NCBI RefSeq assembly: GCF_003171515.1
Contig: NC_089394.1
Coordinates: 2,480,001 to 2,544,000 of the forward strand
Length of the DNA: 64,000 nucleotides
DNA from: Pyrenophora tritici-repentis
Lineage: Eukaryota; Ascomycota; Dothideomycetes; Pleosporales; Pleosporaceae
Direction: 5' to 3'
Shown: in pieces, positions 32,197 to 43,869 of the stretch
Numbering within the stretch: the stretch's first letter is position 1
How the letters are laid out: every line of letters starts with the position of its first letter
Notes under the pieces: generated by a model
The model's database searches: none
Told to the model about the DNA's origin: nothing
Seen by the model: the letters and a program-made list of their open reading frames with translations, nothing else
Position numbers and translations under genes: made by a program

Positions 32197-32874
32197 TTAG
32201 CACATATTTGCATCCTGCTGTAACCATTGGTCATGCTTACTCATCTGCGTCATAAACACAGGTCCTATCATCGGGGTAGCGAGCTCTCGATATATGTACG
32301 AATAGGCACGCTGCTTAACGATGAGAGGGAAAACCAACAGGACCTCAAGATTGAATATCACGATGCCGACAAGATACAATGCCATCACTGTTGACAACGA
32401 CCGTAAGATTGCAAAGGCAGGGTTGGAGATGGGTACCCAGTAGAGACGTTGGCCACCTGAAACCTTGTCAGCAATGAAAGACTACGCCAAATACAGGTCC
32501 ATGTCGATTTCACTGACCTTGCTCGACACGAACTTCGCCCGTATAAAATGGTGCCTTAAAAATAAAGCCAATCATCTGGTACAATGACCCCACAATCCCG
32601 AATCCCATAGTTATCATTAACCACACTGCAACCCTAGGAACAGCGAAACTATCCTTGGCGAAGTATATTTCGTACCCAAAATAGGGGAAGCCCGTGCAGA
32701 ACAGCAGTACGATAAGTCTCTTTTCATGGTCAGCTTTCGGCACCTTGTCGCGGTGAGGCACATACCCAGATTATGACAAATATCGGCTCTCCTTGCATAG
32801 CTCTTCCCAAATGCGTCAGAGGTTGTGGTTCCCCTGGAATGTATTTGTAGCGCGTCTTCTTGTAGGCTGAGGTT
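32197..32874 (-). CDS. predicted multi-pass membrane protein, unknown function (5' end unresolved)
   Basis: Three exons (32874-32766, 32719-32518, 32456-32197) join in frame through 46- and 61-nt introns (GTATGT and GTCAGT donors, GCTGAC branch sites) and encode about 190 residues. The order is a hydrophilic stretch (YKKTRYKYIPGEPQPLTHLG), membrane segments around IFVIIWRLIVLLFC, WLMITMGFGIVGSLY and ALYLVGIVIFNLEVLLVF, and a polar tail. I do not recognise the family. The first exon is unresolved: an ATG at 32985 sits in a good context and a GTACGT donor lies at 32924, but that frame meets a TGA just before the donor. A one-base-shorter A6 run (32968-32973) would avoid the stop but still gives a different phase. 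Confidence 0.6.
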
Positions 32875-33182
32875 CTGTTATTTTAGCTGCGGGATCATGT
32901 AGGGCAGATTTTTGGCAAACGTACAATATCAATATGCGAGATTGTTTTGAGTCGAGTTAGATGATGGAAAAAAGCGACGAGTCATGTTGTTGGTTGTTAT
33001 ACACTTTATGATGAGCATCTCGTCAACGAAAAAGGACAAAGGAGCAACGCCACACCGAGATACCGCAAACGGCCTTGAATCACAAGAGAACAATGGCTTA
33101 CTTCTCTAAAGACCTATGTGTACCAAAAAATAAAAGGCCCTTTCTGGCATGCTGCATCTTCTTGACTGAGCCCCTGATTGCA

Positions 33183-33950
33183 CTACTGAAATTGATTGTC
33201 ACTCGGATCTGGCGCAGTATATCCTTTTCGAAACAGAAATCCCTGCAACCTATCTTCCATCCTCGCAAACTAAAGCATCATCAGTTTCTGTTTGCACAAT
33301 GTGCAATACCCTGTAATTCTTTTTGGATAATGAGATGACTTACGAATCCCCTTCCTTGCACACCGTCTCTGACCCAAACACCATAACTACCCATCAGGTT
33401 TGCCATCATGATGTCTGTACTCAGACGATCTCCCACAACTGCAATCTGCTCAGGCTTTGTGACTCCAGACTCTGGATGCGCCGTGAAGTAAGCCATGACT
33501 TCTTCTTTGCAGCCAGGCTTCTTGGTCGAGTGACGCAGGACTTTGATGCCGGTATTGGCTTCCAGAATAGCAGCTTCGGCATGGTCTTTGTCAGAGGAGG
33601 TACCGGCTGTGTTTGAAACAATGAGCAGCTTTGTGCCAGGATATGCGCGTCGGAGGCGCTGGAAATGGTCCTTTGTATTTTTAGTCAGGTGACGGTGTGC
33701 TAGATTAGCTTGCGCCTACCTCATAGGGCTTGTGTATCTCGTTGGTATGTGGAACGGCGAAGCAGTTGTCTTTGTCTAGGACTACCGCTCGAATATCGGC
33801 TTCTTTCTGCCCATTTGCGCCATCCTTTCTTGGAAATGCTTTTGACAGAGGAATTGGCAGGTGATTGAAGGTCGAGACTGTATGCTGAGGTAAGCACAAA
33901 GTTGGTTCCCTTAGCAGGCGGAACACGTTGAGGGTCCCTGATATATTCAT
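33183..33950 (-). CDS. GEP4: mitochondrial phosphatidylglycerophosphatase, HAD family
   Basis: Exons 33950-33720, 33670-33344 and 33269-33183 (all phase 0; introns 49 and 74 nt) encode 214 residues. MNISGTLNVFRLLREPTLCL is the conserved GEP4 start, so the open frame upstream is ignored. HAD motif I is VVLDKDNCF (D59, D61), LLIVSNTAG is motif II, the Lys of HSTKKPG is motif III and VVGDRLSTD is motif IV, so the active site is complete. GEP4 removes the phosphate from phosphatidylglycerol phosphate on the matrix side of the inner mitochondrial membrane, the last step before cardiolipin synthase. Divergent from the SmD3 gene. Confidence 0.95.
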
Positions 33951-34657
33951 TGCAGGATGCAAGTCGGGAGGTGCAGGAGCCGGACTGAAGCATGGCGCTC
34001 TGTCGCCTAACTTATTGATGCAGGTCAAAACGTGTTTGTTCCGACGGTTCCGAGACTTTCCGAAATACAGCTTTCCCGAATGGAGGGCGACAAGAATATG
34101 CCCTGGGATTTAAAGCATCTCGTCTATTTCAGCTTGAGTGTTAATTTGCATGGTACGTTAAGAGGCTATGGTATGGGTGTTATTCCACTATGGAAACAGA
34201 AAGCAACATGTCAACTCCATACACTTGCATATAGCGAACTTACACTGATCTCTTTGTAGACTTGTTCTACTCTACATATGCACACCGGTTGACATGTACA
34301 TCATCAAAGATAGTTCCGTTCGTTAGACTTCTCAAGTGAAGGTGGAACTCAATGGCGGAGACAGGTACGGATGACTAAGACATGGTCCAAGCTCAACCTC
34401 AACTTTGTGTGGACTATATCACTACGCGCATGCGCTTTGCGTTCACGCTACGCAATCCACAACGTGTAGTACTCCCAGGATCGAGTAGGCTATACTTTGC
34501 GCGACCAAACTATCCTAGTTCCCACGCAGATACGGTCCCACATTTCGACGGCTCGACTCACCGGTTTTCGCGACTTGAACCAAACGTTTCTACGACATCC
34601 TACGCCAACGAACCCAAAAACGCAGTGCATTGAGGACTCGCATATTGGACAGCAAAA
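33951..34657. promoter_or_regulatory. divergent upstream region of GEP4 and SmD3 genes
   Basis: 707 bp between two divergent start codons, with no supportable gene. Confidence 0.5.
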
Positions 34658-35171
34658 ATGACTAGCACTATTGGCATTCCGATCAAGCTCCTCAACGAGG
34701 CAGCTGTAATGTCTCCCATATACTGCAGACCGCCAGAAGTTTGTACTAATGCTGCGCAGGGCCACATCGTCACGCTTGAGATTACCTCTGGTGAGGTCTA
34801 CCGCGGCAAGCTTATCGAGGGTATGCCTATATGTTTCTGTCATAACTTGTACACTTCTGGCTAACGGCTTGCAGCTGAGGACAACATGAATGTTCAGTTG
34901 AAGGACATAACCGTGACTGCCCGCGACGGTCGCGTGTCGCATCTGGAACAAGTATACATTAGGGGCAGTCATGTCCGATACTTCATTGTCCCAGATATGT
35001 TGAGGTATGATAGCCAGGGCTGATATATATGGACGTGTGCTAACAGATACTAGAAACGCGCCCATGTTCCGATCGAGAGGCACGAGGGGTCGCGGTGTTG
35101 GTCTTGCGCGTGGTAGGGCGACAGTCAATAGGGCAAGGGCCAGCACTCGCGGTGGTGCCGGCGGTCGTTGA
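34658..35171 (+). CDS. SMD3: spliceosomal core protein SmD3
   Basis: Four exons (34658-34705, 34760-34820, 34875-35004, 35054-35171) give 118 residues, the usual SmD3 length. Sm1 is [28 protein letters not shown] interrupted by the second intron; Sm2 is [19 protein letters not shown]. The tail is the expected Arg/Gly-rich sequence ([16 protein letters not shown]), a target for arginine methylation in the family. SmD3 pairs with SmB in the heptameric ring on U1, U2, U4 and U5 snRNAs. Three introns in such a small gene, each about 50 nt, are normal for Pezizomycotina. Confidence 0.97.
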
Positions 35172-35585
35172 AACACATGAGGGGATCGAGCAAGAATACG
35201 ACATGGCTAGAGACCGAGCTACTCAATGCGCAAGAACACCGAGGATGCAGTTTGGCCTGGAGAACTTGGGTACGGAATGCAGGGATAGGTATGCAACCAG
35301 ATCGCTTTTGCTGGACATACGCTGAAGAATGAGATAGCAAGGGCCTACAGAATTGATGATACCTTGGGATGCGAATGAAGGCGCGCTTTTTCGTCATGCA
35401 CATTTGCCTTTTACTACATGTAATATTACTGAGGCAAATTTGCGCAATGATTACTCAACGCAAACTGGACGTGGTTGCCATGTCTCCAATTCTTGCACAC
35501 TTACCCCACAATGAAAGGCCAAGTTAAGACCTCACCCCCGAGAACTCCGCAACGCAACTCGACACTTTTTCCACCACAACTCAAA
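35172..35585. other. intergenic, no gene seen
   Basis: Tandem arrangement: 3' flank of SmD3 and promoter of the IRC6-like gene. The frames here are short. Confidence 0.6.
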
Positions 35586-36479
35586 ATGGATAACGAAATG
35601 GATATCAAGAACCCACGACGCCTTCTTGCAGTGGGAGCACCTGATTCTGGTGTCCTTTCGCTGCTCAAGGGTGAATATCATCATCATCGATCTTGAGTGT
35701 TTTGCTGATGTCGCACAGAACTTACAGGTTCCGCCCCAGAGCCAACTTCCGGAACGACCGCCGGCCTTACGCACGAATGGCGCCTCGAAACCAAATACTA
35801 CTCTGCTACGATCCCAATATGGGTTGATGAGCTATCCAACGTCGTGGAATGGCGCACAGAGTTTACAAAGCCCGAAGCGCGCGAAGTCGTCACCGCACTG
35901 GGAGCGTGGATATACTGCTTCAAACGACCGGTAGAGGCGGGCGATCTGGAAACGATAAAGCAAACCATGCAAGCCGTGTCGGATGTGATTGAACGCGCCT
36001 GTGGATACGACGGTGATGTTGTGTGCTTAGCCATCGCGATGCCGCAGTCTACGACACCATATCTGGAGAAGAGCAGTGAGGAATGGGAAGAGCTTGCCAT
36101 GGACTACGGCTTCGAATACATCGACTCGGAAAAGAAGGGCAAGAACGATTTTGGTGAGGCTATGGGAGTCCAACGAGTGCGTGAAGCGCTTGAGGCTGCA
36201 GAATGGGAAAGCTTAGACTTTCCCGAGGACGAAGAGGGCTTTGATGCGAGCTTTGAAGCAGAAGAGGCGGAGATGAATATGGAGCTGTTCGACATGAAGG
36301 GTGCGCTTGGGGGATACGATGGGGACGAAAGCACAGAACCTGGGGATAAAGAGGTCGAAGATTTAGAAGTCATGATGCGAAAGATGGTAGCCATCAAAGA
36401 GATGGGAGAGGGCATGTCAGAAGCAGAACGAAAACGTTTCGCCGCCAAAGCAGTCAATGACCTACTAAAAGATCTCTAA
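35586..36479 (+). CDS. IRC6: alpha/gamma-adaptin-binding protein p34 family (Irc6-like)
   Basis: Exons 35586-35670 and 35719-36479 (48-nt intron) give 281 residues. The N-terminus, NPRRLLAVGAPDSGVLSLLKELTG, resembles a degenerate P-loop strand-loop-helix as in the Rab-like fold of p34/Irc6. WVDELSNVVEWRTEFTKPEAREV and ALGAWIYCFKRP follow. A negatively charged linker (EEGFDASFEAEEAEMNMELF) leads to the conserved C-terminal helix with MVAIKEMGEGMSEAERKRFAAKAVNDLL. Irc6/AAGAB proteins chaperone clathrin adaptor assembly and act in vesicle traffic. It faces the methyltransferase gene with only 78 bp between the stop codons. Confidence 0.85.
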
Positions 36480-36557
36480 AACCGATAACACATGGCACAA
36501 AAACATACACCCACTTACCGAAAACATGCGCGCCTCAACTGTCTTCATCACCCACAC

Positions 36558-37429
36558 TTAACTCTTCACCCCAAAGCACATGAGAAACGGAAAATCCATC
36601 TCCCTCGCCGGCTTCCCATCTTCCGCCTCAACCTCCTTCCTCAACACAAATGCTTCCTCAACCTTTACCTCATTAAACCCCGTCCCCAACAACAGTTCCT
36701 CCATCTCCGCCCTCTTAATCCCATGCCGCTCCACCCCTTCCCTCTTCTCCACCGGATGAAACGGCACCGCCTCTGGCCCAAAATCCTCGTAATCAGTCAA
36801 CGCAACCACACCCCCCGGTTTCAAACATTTCATCATCGTCGCCAGGATATCCGGCATGGAGGGAATATGGTGCAGCGTCAGGTGCGACACGATGAGATCG
36901 AAGCGGTACGAGTACGGCGGTTCAGCAGTCTCGCCGCGCTGGGTGGCGAGGAGGGCGGCGGCACTTTGTAGTTCGTGTTCATCGGGGTGTGTGAGGTAAT
37001 GGTTTACGGAAGTGAGGTTCTGGTGTGAGGTGTCGAGGTCGGCGAGCTTGGTGTTGAAGGCGGATATCATTCCAGAAGCTGTGTCGACGCCAATTAGGCT
37101 GCGTACGCGCGGGGCCAGCATGAAGGAGAGGAGGCCGGTGCCGCAGCCGATTTCTAGGACGTCGAGGTCTGTTGGGGTGGGTTAGTTCGTTTAGTATCTT
37201 TCTTTGTTGGTGGGTTTCTTTCATATATATGTATAGCTAGTTTCTATCTAAATGGAGTATTCGTGAAAGTTTCGAATGTACCTTTATTCCGACCATCTTT
37301 GAATGCTGGCACGTATTTTTGTATCGCGGCGAGCGCGGCTTGAGTGCTTTCGACGTGCTTCTTGTTGGAATCCCACTCTAGCGCTTCTTTGCTGAAGCGC
37401 GCATTGTTGATTTCTTGGTTCGAAGACAT
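36558..37429 (-). CDS. class I SAM-dependent methyltransferase
   Basis: Exons 37429-37282 and 37168-36558 (113-nt intron) encode 252 residues. Motif I is LDVLEIGCGTGLLSF (about 51-65) for S-adenosylmethionine binding. VRSLIGVDTASGMI carries the acidic residue after strand 2. YRFDLIVSHLTLHHIPSM is the post-II/III region, and MKCLKPGGVVALTDYED is the motif before strand 5. The N-terminal ARFSKEALEWDSNKKHVE is seen in fungal small-molecule methyltransferases. The substrate is unknown. There is no signal peptide or membrane segment. Convergent with the IRC6-like gene. Confidence 0.9.
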
Positions 37430-38217
37430 TGTTGTCTTTGGTTTGGCGTGTGAGCTTTCGATTGTGACCTTGGTTGTGGTTGTGGCGTCATCGTGGTGTA
37501 GTGCATGGAGATGATGAGTGGGGTTGCGGGGCAGAGTCCTCGGATTCAAGTCTGAAGGTGGAATTGCGACTTAGTCTATGGAGCTGGATGTGAGCATATT
37601 GTTACTCGTTTTTAACAGAAAATTTAGTTCGTACTTTAGCCTTTGACGGTTTGTCCCAACGGAACACAGTACTACTGAATCAGGCCGCGCGCTGGGCATG
37701 TCTTCCCAGGAACAAACCTGGAAGGAAGGATAGAGAGATTGTGTAGACGAACTTCATATTCGAGAATACAGAATGTGGCAGTGCAGAAAGAATAAAACTT
37801 GTCTAATAACAATGAAGTGCTTGATATGGCGATTTAATGTCTATTAGTTGAGGGTGTCGTTAATAATTCTCCCTGGTGGCGCTGCCATATCGATAATGTC
37901 CGGTATAGGTACTCGTTAAGCACTCAAAGGTTGAGAGAAGAGATAATTTCACGTATCAAGCAACCGGAATGGGCAGATGGTGGAAGCGACAATATATGTA
38001 AGGATGAACAGAAAAAAATGCGTAAATAAAGGCAATGAGACACTCCTATTACAATGTGGTGTCCAGTTTTAAGAAAGAGCGCTGGGAGGGCATAGAAAGG
38101 TAACGTAAGAGCAGAGTCATGTATTTTAGAAAAGACTATAAGAACCATCTAATATATGACCGCAATAGAAACCTAACCCAAAAGAAAAGAACCCCCCTCT
38201 ATCTGCGTAAACCCCCC
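37430..38217. other. intergenic, no gene seen
   Basis: Upstream of the methyltransferase gene and downstream of the minus-strand 284-residue gene. AT-rich in its right half, consistent with 3' UTR. Confidence 0.6.
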
Positions 38218-39072
38218 TCAACGATTCCCAAACGTCCAAGCATCCCTCTCGCTTCTCACAAACCACTCCATCTCACCTCCACTAACCTTCTTCCCACACT
38301 TCCCACAAAACACCTCTTCACACATACACCCCTCATCCTCCTTCGCAGACCATGGCCTCATCATTCTCTCCTCCAACCATCTCGCAAGCGCCTCATCCGC
38401 ACACCCCGTAATTCTGGCCACACCCACGCCCCTAATCCCCCAAAAGAGTCTCAACACACTAGCATCACACCCGTTGAACATGCTCTGCCAGACGTGAATT
38501 TCCAAGTACTCCGCACCCGTAAAAGCTGCCGTGACACTTTTTGCTGAAAACCGCGGATCAGTATCTAGTCTGAGGTTGAGTTTCCAGCGACGGATTTTGC
38601 TGATGTGGGTGGTGTTCAAGACGGGTTTCGCGGGCGAGATGAGATGAGGCAGTGATGTGAGAATTGAGGCGTGGGCGTTGAAGATGTGGGTTGTGTATGG
38701 TAGGTCCTGTGCTTCCTCGTGTATTCTTTTGCAGGTTGAGAGAATTGCAGGATATACTGGGGTGGATTTCCCAGCAACTGCGTTGATGGGATCGGTGGCT
38801 AGAGCTTTGCTGCTGGGTGTGCCGGCGCAGAGGAGTTCTTCGTAGATTTGGTTTCGTAGTTCGGCGGGGAGACGGAAGAATAGGGAGTCTGTTTGATCAC
38901 TTCTCGAGAAGCGGTTTCGAGGTTGTTGAGATGGGTGAGGCCTCTCAGACGGTATGGCGCCTTTGTCCAAGGGTGATGGGTTGTTGAGCGTAGTGGTAGA
39001 CATCAGTGTTGGTTCGTTTGTCCGCGCTATAGGCATGTTGAAGTGCGCTGCGAAGTAGTATGCAGATGTCAT
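38218..39072 (-). CDS. fungal protein with LPAELRNQIYE motif, unknown function
   Basis: A single-exon frame of 284 residues. RLPAELRNQIYEELL (about 67-81) followed by ILSTCKRIHEEAQDLPYTTHIF is the hallmark of a large, lineage-expanded fungal family (2EXR/F-box-like). The middle carries HISKIRRWKLNLRLD and the C-terminus has a small Cys cluster (CMCEEVFCGKCGKK) that could bind zinc. Family members often act as substrate adaptors, but no function is established for this one. A TATATAAG box lies about 220 bp upstream of the chosen ATG. A later in-frame ATG (MPIARTNEP) is an alternative start. Confidence 0.78.
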   Translation of the reverse strand: MTSAYYFAAHFNMPIARTNEPTLMSTTTLNNPSPLDKGAIPSERPHPSQQPRNRFSRSDQTDSLFFRLPAELRNQIYEELLCAGTPSSKALATDPINAVAGKSTPVYPAILSTCKRIHEEAQDLPYTTHIFNAHASILTSLPHLISPAKPVLNTTHISKIRRWKLNLRLDTDPRFSAKSVTAAFTGAEYLEIHVWQSMFNGCDASVLRLFWGIRGVGVARITGCADEALARWLEERMMRPWSAKEDEGCMCEEVFCGKCGKKVSGGEMEWFVRSERDAWTFGNR

Positions 39073-40050
39073 CGTGTGGTTGATGTAGTGCTCTTGATGT
39101 TGAGTGCCAATTGGTACAAAAACTCTTGCTTGTCGTAAAAGCCTTGATCGTAAATTATCGGTGTTGATACAACTTGATCTCTCTCAATCGGGTAATCAGT
39201 TGTTGTCGACTACTAACGGTAGTTGTCGTAGTGGCTGATTGTATTGTTGCGGCTGAATATGCTTCTCCCAACACGGAACTTACTTTGCTCTTATATACAA
39301 AGTCATTCGAGAAGATTGAGTCATGAACATGTTAAGACATCCAGCGCGTCATCACGTTATCGGTTTCAACGATAAGGAGTCGGGCCCAACGACATCGTAT
39401 GCAGATAGCGTGACTTGGGAAAGGTCGCGCCACCAACAGCTTGGCATCACTCCACCAATTCGGTTCATGTGGCGCTCTTCAGTGTCTCGAAGGCCTAGCG
39501 GTTTAGATATAATTTCATCATGACCACACTGCTCGATCTTATCTCCTTGCACAGAACGATGATTGTTCCATTCACTTTGTCACCAGATTTCGTCGCTGGA
39601 TCAGCCTTGCGGGGTCATCAAAACTCCTTGCTCTTGCTACGGCTGATGCAGCTCAAATTACAATTGTTGAGCACAGGACTTACACTGCGCCCCGTTGGGA
39701 ATGGATAAGGACGGGTCCTACCCGGTGTGCGACATTTGAAGCGGCATGGTGGCGTGATTGGTGTCTGTCAACGCCGTGCGAAAGTCGGTCAAGGGAGCCG
39801 GGGTGGAATTCTCGCATTTCGCTCGGATTTCACGCGATATGGTGCAACGTCAAGTATACCATCTCTCGTAGTCTCATTTCTGTCTGGTTTTGCTATCGTA
39901 CACGAGTCATGTCTCATAAGTCGTTCCGTTGTCATGGTTGACACTGGATGTGTGCTGAAATCTGTACCCCAGGGCAGGTCTGGACGTCTCTTCTTCCTTC
40001 ACATTATTGTGGCCTGTATTTCTTCATCCCCTTTCACTTGATTTGAACTC
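39073..40050. other. intergenic, no gene seen
   Basis: Promoter region of the 284-residue gene plus the 3' flank of the Ala/Pro-rich gene. No frame with features. Confidence 0.6.
39290..39297 (-). promoter_or_regulatory. TATA box upstream of the 284-residue gene
   Basis: TATATAAG on the minus strand, 218-225 bp before the start codon at 39072. Confidence 0.4.
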
Positions 40051-40870
40051 TTAGATCACGATACCCGCAATACCGACTCCGACTGCAGCTGCGACACCTC
40101 TGATCCAGACTCCCCCTGCGGTTGGCGCAGCGGCTACTTGCGTTGGCGCAGCGGCTATAACGACTGTCTGAGTATGCCCGATCTCGCCTGTCAGCGTACC
40201 CAACCCGATCCCACCCTTACCTGGCAACGGAGCATGGACTGTCGAAGGCTTGAAGTCTAGGGATACTGTATATGGTACCCAGGTCGAAAATGTTCCGCCG
40301 ATGAAAGTCTCTTCCCATACCACCGTGACAAAGGGCACATTGCTAAACGGTGCTATCGGTACAGTTGTGGGTGATACAGCGGGCACGACTGCGTCGGGTA
40401 GAATGGTGGTAGCGGTTGACAAGATAAGACTGACCGAAGAAACGACTGTCGGAGCTGGTGCTGGTGCTGCAACTGGAATTGGAGCTGGTGCTGGAATTGG
40501 ATTGAGGTCGGCGGGAACGGGTATGGCAGGGACTGGTTTCGCGGGTTGTTGAGGAGCCGGAGCTACAACTGGCAGTGTTGTGACGGGAACTGGTGGTTCT
40601 TGAGCAGGCAGCTGTCCGAATGGCGCAACACGTGGTGCTTGACGAAGCCTATTCAGATGTGAGTATCTACTACACACTCACATGCAGAAGCATATCCTAC
40701 CCAATGCTGACTGGCCTGGCTATAGCTGTCATAGTAGGCCCAAGTGAAGTCGGCGCTGAAGCAGGACTCGCCATCATGCTTGTCGGAGAGTTTTGCTGGT
40801 ACAAGGACTCCTCATACGGCCTACATGCTACCAGCGCAACGAGGATAGCAACGATTGCGTAGACCCGCAT
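40051..40870 (-). CDS. Ala/Pro/Val-rich secreted protein, possibly GPI-anchored
   Basis: Exons 40870-40701 and 40648-40051 (52-nt intron, TAG acceptor) give 255 residues. A signal peptide (MRVYAIVAILVALVAC) starts the protein. A long Pro/Ala/Val stretch (PAPQQPAKPVPAIPVPADL and similar) precedes a Thr/Val-rich beta-like domain (FVTVVWEETFIGGTFSTW). The C-terminus ends in a hydrophobic segment (GVAAAVGVGIAGIVI) without a polar tail, as in GPI-anchor signals. Only one Cys is seen. It may be a cell-surface protein, but no family is recognised. Confidence 0.75.
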
Positions 40871-43869
40871 TGTGTACTACGTGTTGCGACAGGACTCCCC
40901 GTTACGATTGCCCTGAGGACGGCGGGTGCGACTGACTGTGAAAGCTCCGGTGTCTTCGTCCGACAGGATCCGTCCAGCGCGTGAATGGAGATGTCGCAAA
41001 GGTAGACCTGTAGCTGTGATATTTTGCGAAAAAGTACAGACGCGCGTACCAGCAACAAAAAAAAGTCGTACGACTGTCGACCCCGCTTCTTGAAGTGTAT
41101 CAGGGTGTAAGAAACACGCCGTGTAAGGAAAGTGACAGATAAGAAGTGAATGGGCCAAACGCCAAAAGAGCGCGCTCTATATGATTGATTGCAAAAGAGC
41201 GTTGAGGGTGAAGAAATCGACTGGGCGAAGCTGTGTTTACGGTCTTGATGGGGTGACAAATGCAGGCAACTGGACCCTGAACCGGATGCTGCAGGAGCGC
41301 TTCTTGGTGTAGAAAGTACTCACTACTTGGCCCGTTTGCAACATATATATCCTGTGTGAGCAGAGTGTCTCATCCCATGATAGTATGGAGCGTAGGACGC
41401 GTGTTTGTCGCAAAGGGGCGAAGTGAGCATCATGTGTGTTTCATGGACAGATGTGTGACCAACCTTAACGAATCCTCCTCTAGCAAGAAGAATGTACTAT
41501 CCAGTAATAACAGTATCAACTCTTTTAAACCTCCATTCTACAGTTTTGTATCGATATACGACTCAATGTCATGACTATTACCTTGACAGCTGCGCTCACA
41601 AACAACACAGCTCTAGTTGTATATCCCCATATCTCCCCATATCCTGTCGTACCCTACCGTACTCCCAACCCAAAAAGCCGCCTCGGTACACTCTACCCTC
41701 CGCCTAAAAAACCCTACCCGAAAACACCTACAGCTGACCCTCGCAACAACATCAAGAAACAAGAGACAAGTCCCATAAACACGATATATCCTACTACCTG
41801 TAAGCGCCGCCGCTAGCAGTAAACAAGCTTTTCTAATCGCCCTAGCGCCCCAAGTCAAAAGCTTATCATTTCGAAAAACAGGGGACGAATCGAGAGTCGA
41901 GAGTCGAGAACACATGTGGCGCGGCGCAAGGAGTGAGGGGTCCCGAAGATACAATGAGGTACAGCATGAACTTGCATCAAGCAAGCAAGTGCTCCGTGTG
42001 AGTCACCCAGTCCTTGCTGCTTAAGATAGTTGAGTAAAGGTGAATGCATGCTATATGCAAGCTTTATCTAGCATTTTCGTAGCACCACAGCAACAGAGGA
42101 ATCATTATAATAACATGACATCACAACACAACGGTCAACAATATAATAATAATAATAATACTAACTCTAAACTAAGGGTTCTAGACTCCCCCTCTAGCTA
42201 GTTATTCACCTAACCCACGAGCCCAGATAAGTCTTCTATCAGTGCCTCCGCTTCTCCCCCATCTATCTATGTATGGTATCCCCCATTCCAGTACCCACAT
42301 CCACATCTACATCCGCCGATAGCGCAAAGGAATACAAATCGCAAATAGCCTTTTCCTCCCTTACTCATCTAACTTCAATCTCCACCATCTGCCCCCCTCT
42401 CAGCCTAGCAGTAGTCCACCCACGCACCCATCGCAACCACGTGCACAGCAGTAGCAAAACAACACTCATATCCACACCCACACCCATATGAACAAAGCGC
42501 TGCACAACGATGACGTTGATGACAACGATATCGCCAGCACACTCCCACCCGCGCCCATCTCCAGTTGCCTCGACACGCTGGTCTCGGGTACGGTAAACGT
42601 CAAACACGCCGGTTGGGAAAGAACTAGCTAGCCAGTTACTCTCTGTACTAACCTTCATCTTCTATATTTCTTTGCATCATCATCTTTTATTCTTCCAATC
42701 TTCCAACCTTCCAAGCTAGAAATGGGTAAAGCGAAGCGACGTGGAAGCAAAAAAAGGGGCCTATGACATCGATGACGTTATTCGCTCGGTACACGTATAT
42801 AAGTGTGTGCCTGTGTGGGTGTGGAAGAATGAAGCTAACCAGTTGATCGCAATACCAACAACAGCGGATGTGGGAAAGAGCAGCATGGGAAAAGGAGACA
42901 GCAAACATATTTGTTGATGGTGCACAGTCCAAAGAGTAAAGCCCCAAAGGTTAATCCTACTTGCTATTTTAATCTGGATTTTGACACGGGTCAGGGCTGC
43001 GTTGGCATACGTACTTGCTTTTGTCACGGCGTGATCCGGACGGACGGGGCCGCCGGCAAGTTGTGAGGCGGCAAGTCCGGTTCCGGCCGGAGAAGCCGAA
43101 GAAAGGAGCAGAACAGGAGAAGTGGGCAATAACGCGAACAACACGACATACGATGTGATTCAGATATGATCTATGTTGTATTGGTGTGTGTATGATGGTG
43201 GGTTTTTTTGGTGTTAATTCGTTATGCTAATAGATGTAATTTTCCGCTATTTTTCTACCAAAAGGTTGCGGAGGAGATATTTTGATACGGCATTCGAGGG
43301 CAGGGTATAAGATGGCCATTTTGTTTTCAAACGCAAACGCGCATTGCCATGTAATCTTTCTGCGGAAAATGAGACAAGAAAAATACGGTTGTTGCTGGAA
43401 CCGTGAGGAGCGGGTATGCAAAGAAAGAAAGCTGGTAATCAAAGCAACAAAAAGCCGCAGCGGGGAGCTCCTTCCAATCGCTGACAAAGATCCCCGTCCA
43501 AGTGGTACAGGAGAGAAAAGAAGAACCGAAAAGAAAAGGGCGCCGATAATGGCGAACGCAAAAAGAGAGAAGCTGGGCGTGCTGCTCAGTCGTGTGAGGT
43601 AAAAGGGTATATACAAGAAAACAACAAGGGGATGAGAAGTCGTGCGGTAAATATGTCGCAGAAAGAAGGGGAAAGACTCCGAAAGATGGGAGGGTATCCA
43701 AAGAAGTAGTAGGCGGGAGGCTCAAGGTAGCCGTATTAAACTCCATAGTAAAGGTGGTCGTATGCTCGTCAAAAGGTTACCAATTCTCGAAACGCCAGCA
43801 GACATGAAATGAACTGTAGCATGTGGAAAGTGCAAAGGTATCCGTGTCATAGAGAAAAATGCGGATGTC
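40871..43869. other. gene-poor region
   Basis: About 3 kb without a supportable gene, between the Ala/Pro-rich gene's 5' end and the GH16 gene's 3' end. It has an AAT microsatellite near 42143. Two minus-strand frames (42365-42658 and 42761-43144) are hydrophobic but cannot be joined into a convincing model. Confidence 0.45.

Noticed and set aside
42365..43144. Hydrophobic minus-strand frames that might be exons of a membrane protein
   Set aside because: The frames begin with ATG or TTG in weak contexts, candidate splice sites do not keep a common frame and no family is recognised.
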